A stretch of DNA of 64,000 nt, from the NCBI GenBank assembly GCA_009360345.1, contig SPDP01000001.1, positions 1,736,001-1,800,000 on the forward strand, written 5' to 3'. The stretch's first letter is position 1; every line of letters starts with the position of its first letter. Below are positions 61,116-64,000 of the stretch, piece by piece. Position numbers and translations under genes: made by a program. Origin of the DNA: Alcaligenaceae bacterium SAGV5 (GTDB taxonomy: Bacteria; Pseudomonadota; Gammaproteobacteria; Burkholderiales; Burkholderiaceae_B). The notes under the pieces were generated by a model. The model ran no database searches. It was given only the letters and a program-made list of their open reading frames with translations, and was not told where the DNA came from.

Positions 61116-63206
61116 ATGGTTGCCAGATTGCCTGCCAAAGACCTGTTCCTGAATCGAGAGCTCGCCCTGCTCAAGTTCAATGAACGGGTACTGGCCCTGG
61201 CCGAGGACGACAAGACCCCCTTGCTCGAACGGCTGCGCTTCCTGTGCATCGTTGCCTCGAACCTCGACGAATTCTTCGAGATCCGGGTGGCCAGCCTGCA
61301 CGAGCAGGTGCGGCAGAATCCCGGGGCGCGCGGACTGGACGGCCGGACCCCGGCCGAGGTCGTGCTGCGCGTGTCCGAGGCCGCCCGCGCCCTGGTCGAG
61401 CGCCAGTATGCCCTGCTGAACCGCGAGGTGTTGCCGCAGTTGCAGGCCGAGGGCATCGTGCTGCACATGGCGCAGAGCTGGACGCCGGCGCAGCGGGCCT
61501 GGGCGCACGAGGTCTTCCGGCTCGACGTCATGCCGCTCCTGACGCCGATCGGACTCGACCCGGCGCACCCCTTCCCGCGTGTCTTCAACAAGAGCCTGAA
61601 CTTCGCCGTTCAATTGTCGGGCCGCGACGCCTTCGGCCGCAACGCCGCCATCGCCATCGTCCAGGCACCCCGCGCGCTGCCGCGCCTGACCCAGATGCCG
61701 CCCGAGCTGTCGGGCCATCCGCACGGCTACGTCATGCTGACCTCGTTCATGCAGGCCTTCGTGGGCGACCTGTTCCCGGGCATGACGGTGGATGGCTGTT
61801 ACCAGTGGCGCCTGACGCGCAACAGCGATCTGTTCGTCGATGACGAGGAAATCACCAACCTGCGCCAGGCCCTGCAGGGGGAACTGACCCAGCGGCATTT
61901 CGGCGACGGCGTCCGGCTGGAGCTGGCCGACTCCAGTCCGCCGGAGCTCGAGAGCTTCCTGCTCAAGGAGTTCTTGCTCACGCCGGCCGACGCCTACCGG
62001 GTGGATGGCCCGGTCAACCTGGCGCGGCTGATGCAACTGGTGAACGGCATCAACCGGCCGGACTTGAAGTTCCCGCCGTTCCGCGCGGCCATCCCGGCGC
62101 CTTTCGACCAGCGCAACCTGACGCCGGACGAGCTTTTCAAGGCCATCGCCGAGCAGGACCGGCTGCTGCATCATCCCTACCAGTCGTTCCAGCCCGTCAT
62201 CGATTTCCTGACCGCGGCGGCGGCCGATCCCAGCGTGGTCGCCATCAAGCAGACCATCTATCGGACCGGGGAAGACTCCGAATTGATGCGCCTCCTGCTG
62301 GCGGCCGCGCGCTCGGGCAAGGAAGTGACCGTGGTGGTGGAACTGATGGCCCGCTTCGACGAGCAGACCAACATCAACTGGGCCGCGCGCCTGGAAGAGG
62401 TGGGCGCGCACGTGGTCTACGGCGTCGTCGGCCACAAGACCCACGCCAAGATGGCCCTGGTGCTGCGCCACGAACGCGGCAGGATCCGCCGCTATGGCCA
62501 CCTGGGCACGGGCAATTACCATCCCAGCACGGCGCGCCTGTACACCGACTTCGGCCTGTTCACCGCCGACGCGCGCATGTGCGAGGACATGGAGCAGATC
62601 TTCTCGCAATTGACCGGGCTGGGCGCGCGCCGCCACCTCAAGTGCCTGCTGCAGGCGCCGTTCTCGCTGCACGAAACCATGGTGGCGCTGGTTCGCCGCG
62701 AGGCGCGGCATGCGCGCGCGGGCAAGCCGGCGCGGATCATGGCCAAGATGAACTCGCTGCTCGAGCCGTCGGTGATCGAGGAACTGTACAAGGCCAGCCG
62801 CGCGGGTGTGCGCATCGACCTGGTGGTCCGGGGCGTGTGCACGCTTCGGGCCGGTGTTCCGGGACTGTCGGACAACATCACCGTGCGCTCCATCGTCGGG
62901 CGCTTTCTCGAACATTCGCGGGTGTTCTACTTCCTGAACGACGGCCAGGACATGGTCTACCTGGCTTCGGCCGACTGGATGGACCGGAATTTCTTCCGCC
63001 GCGTCGAGGTCGCCTTTCCCATTTTCGATCCGGCCTTGAAGAAGCGGGTGATCGACGAATCCTTCACTTTCGCCCTGCGCGACAACCAACTGGCCTGGCA
63101 GCAGCAGCCCTCGGGGGACTACGTCCGGGTGAAGTCGCGCCGCCGGCCGTTCAACCTCCATGCGCATCTGATGAAGGCGCTGGGCGGATCGGAGCCGGCC
63201 GAGTAA
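61116..63206 (+). CDS. ppk: Polyphosphate kinase 1
   Basis: A 696-residue enzyme that polymerises the ATP gamma-phosphate into polyphosphate. The N-terminal domain is LFLNRELALLKFNERVLALAED. The catalytic phosphohistidine is probably His443 in VGHKTHAKMALVLRHE (HxK phospholipase-D-like motif), with the second HxK-type region near LGTGNYHPSTARLYTDFGLFT. The RxxGED-like segment IYRTGEDSELMRLL is also present. Length is typical. Three Pho half-sites lie in its promoter. Confidence 0.97.
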   Translation: MVARLPAKDLFLNRELALLKFNERVLALAEDDKTPLLERLRFLCIVASNLDEFFEIRVASLHEQVRQNPGARGLDGRTPAEVVLRVSEAARALVERQYALLNREVLPQLQAEGIVLHMAQSWTPAQRAWAHEVFRLDVMPLLTPIGLDPAHPFPRVFNKSLNFAVQLSGRDAFGRNAAIAIVQAPRALPRLTQMPPELSGHPHGYVMLTSFMQAFVGDLFPGMTVDGCYQWRLTRNSDLFVDDEEITNLRQALQGELTQRHFGDGVRLELADSSPPELESFLLKEFLLTPADAYRVDGPVNLARLMQLVNGINRPDLKFPPFRAAIPAPFDQRNLTPDELFKAIAEQDRLLHHPYQSFQPVIDFLTAAAADPSVVAIKQTIYRTGEDSELMRLLLAAARSGKEVTVVVELMARFDEQTNINWAARLEEVGAHVVYGVVGHKTHAKMALVLRHERGRIRRYGHLGTGNYHPSTARLYTDFGLFTADARMCEDMEQIFSQLTGLGARRHLKCLLQAPFSLHETMVALVRREARHARAGKPARIMAKMNSLLEPSVIEELYKASRAGVRIDLVVRGVCTLRAGVPGLSDNITVRSIVGRFLEHSRVFYFLNDGQDMVYLASADWMDRNFFRRVEVAFPIFDPALKKRVIDESFTFALRDNQLAWQQQPSGDYVRVKSRRRPFNLHAHLMKALGGSEPAE

Positions 63207-63757
63207 TCGCCCGGCCGTACGTGATCCCCGGCGGTGGCAGCAATCCCATCGGTGCCCTGGGCTACGTGGGCTGCGGGCTGGAAATCATGCAACAGGCCTA
63301 CGAGCTGGGCCTGAACGTCGATGCCGTGTTCCATGGCACCGGCAGCGCCGGCACCCAGGCCGGCCTGGTGGCGGCGTTCGAGGGCGCGCAAAGCGGCATT
63401 CCGGTGGAAGGCATCAGCGTCCGCGCCCCGGAGGCGCCGCAGGTGGCCAACGTGCTGAAATTGGCGAACGAGGCGGCGGCGCTGCTGGGCCTGTCGACCC
63501 GCATCGAGGCGCCGGCCGTGCGGGTCGATGATCGCCACGTCGGCGCCGGCTATGGCCAGCCCACGCCCGGCATGATCGAGGCTGTCACATTGCTGGCACG
63601 CAAGGAAGGCATCCTGCTGGACCCGGTCTACTCGGGCAAGGGCATGGCCGGCCTGATTGCCCAGGTGCGCGAGGGCCGATACCGGCCCGGGCAGAGCATC
63701 GTGTTCGTCCATACGGGCGGATCGGCGGCATTGTTCGGATATCGCTCGGTATTCTGA
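63206..63757 (+). pseudogene. dcyD: D-cysteine desulfhydrase / ACC deaminase-like protein, 5'-truncated remnant
   Basis: The frame from ARPYVIPGGGSNPIGALGYVGCGLEI to the stop is the C-terminal ~180 residues of a PLP-dependent D-cysteine desulfhydrase. It includes the phosphate-binding GTGSAGTQAGL and the terminal HTGGSAALFGY. The N-terminal ~150 residues, including the PLP lysine, are missing. The homology begins at the ppk stop codon (1-nt overlap), with no start codon or ribosome site. A short product from an internal GTG is possible but could not be catalytic in the usual way. Confidence 0.85.
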
Positions 63758-63867
63758 AGGGACTCCGGGGGGCAACAGGGCGCTGGGACGGTGTCGGCGG
63801 CCCTGATTGAGATGGACATACGTCAAGGGTACGGTTGCATTTCAGTTCCGGGATAGGTCTGTGACTG

Positions 63868-63885
63868 TTGTCATGGTCATGTCAT
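63868..63885 (+). promoter_or_regulatory. Pho box upstream of pstS
   Basis: TTGTCAT-GGTC-ATGTCAT in the 7-4-7 layout, then exactly 10 nt to TAATCT (63896-63901), a plausible -10. This is the box-to-minus-10 spacing known from PhoB-activated E. coli promoters such as phoA. It ends 63 nt before the pstS start codon. Confidence 0.82.
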
Positions 63886-63948
63886 ATTTGCTACGTAATC
63901 TGTCGCCGTAGTGAGTTTTCCCTCCCACAGAAGCAGAGGAACTGCAAA

Positions 63949-64000
63949 ATGTTCAAACTCGTATTCAAGCAGGTCACGGTAGGCGTTGCGCTGGGCGTTG
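63949..64000 (+). CDS. pstS: Phosphate ABC transporter substrate-binding protein PstS, N-terminal fragment at window edge
   Basis: Only 17 codons are visible: MFKLVFKQVTVGVALGV, the start of a signal peptide. GAGGAA lies 8-13 nt upstream. The identity is inferred from the Pho box, the neighbouring ppx/ppk/olsB genes and the resemblance to PstS leader peptides. The mature protein lies outside the window, so another exported Pho-regulated protein cannot be excluded. Confidence 0.65.
   Translation, partial: MFKLVFKQVTVGVALGV

Overview
The window reads as the chromosome of a high-GC betaproteobacterium of the Alcaligenaceae (Bordetella/Achromobacter relatives). The evidence is the gene neighbourhoods (dapA-bamC, dnaX-ybaB-recR, greA/yhbY/rlmE/ftsH/folP/glmM, ppx/ppk), the Bordetella-like 23S rRNA sequence at 10.9-11.3 kb, and a family of GC-rich palindromic intergenic repeats that I associate with this group. 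Species cannot be fixed from the sequence alone.

Layout. 1-10.8 kb is core housekeeping: a BPSS1780-type membrane protein, homoserine kinase, a LOG-family nucleotide hydrolase divergent from polA, a small S4 protein, trpS, a Sua5/YciO protein, an M50 protease, dapA and bamC. 10.8-13.8 kb looks scarred. A 424-nt 3' piece of a 23S rRNA gene abuts etfA, which is cut after about 43 codons; then come etfB, a histone-deacetylase-like amidohydrolase, and a non-coding stretch before dnaX. 13.8-17.1 kb holds dnaX-ybaB-recR and slyX.

17.1-37.1 kb is an exopolysaccharide locus of Wzx/Wzy type: priming glycosyl-phosphate transferase, WecG-type transferase, Wza-like export protein, EpsL-like barrel, GMC oxidoreductase, sugar epimerase/dehydratase, AsnB-like amidotransferase, acyltransferase, two family-2 glycosyltransferases, a secreted clan-A glycoside hydrolase, polymerase/ligase, flippase, and an EpsF/EpsG chain-length pair. 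EpsG has lost the Asp of its Walker A' motif. Transaldolase lies directly upstream on the same strand. carAB follows. A czcBAC heavy-metal efflux operon with its own FixL/FixJ-like two-component pair then lies between carB and greA, genes that I recall as neighbours in relatives.

50.8-57.8 kb is the conserved greA, DUF4149, yhbY, rlmE, ftsH, folP, glmM block. 57.8-64 kb is a phosphate-related block: SixA-like phosphatase, OlsB-like ornithine acyltransferase, exopolyphosphatase, polyphosphate kinase, and the start of pstS. Sequences matching the PhoB box (two 7-mers separated by 4 nt) stand 53, 59 and 63 nt before olsB, ppk and pstS, which suggests one Pho-controlled phosphate-starvation response: membrane-lipid replacement, polyphosphate storage and phosphate uptake. 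A 5'-truncated D-cysteine desulfhydrase remnant lies between ppk and pstS. I saw no tRNA, CRISPR array, transposase or integrase.
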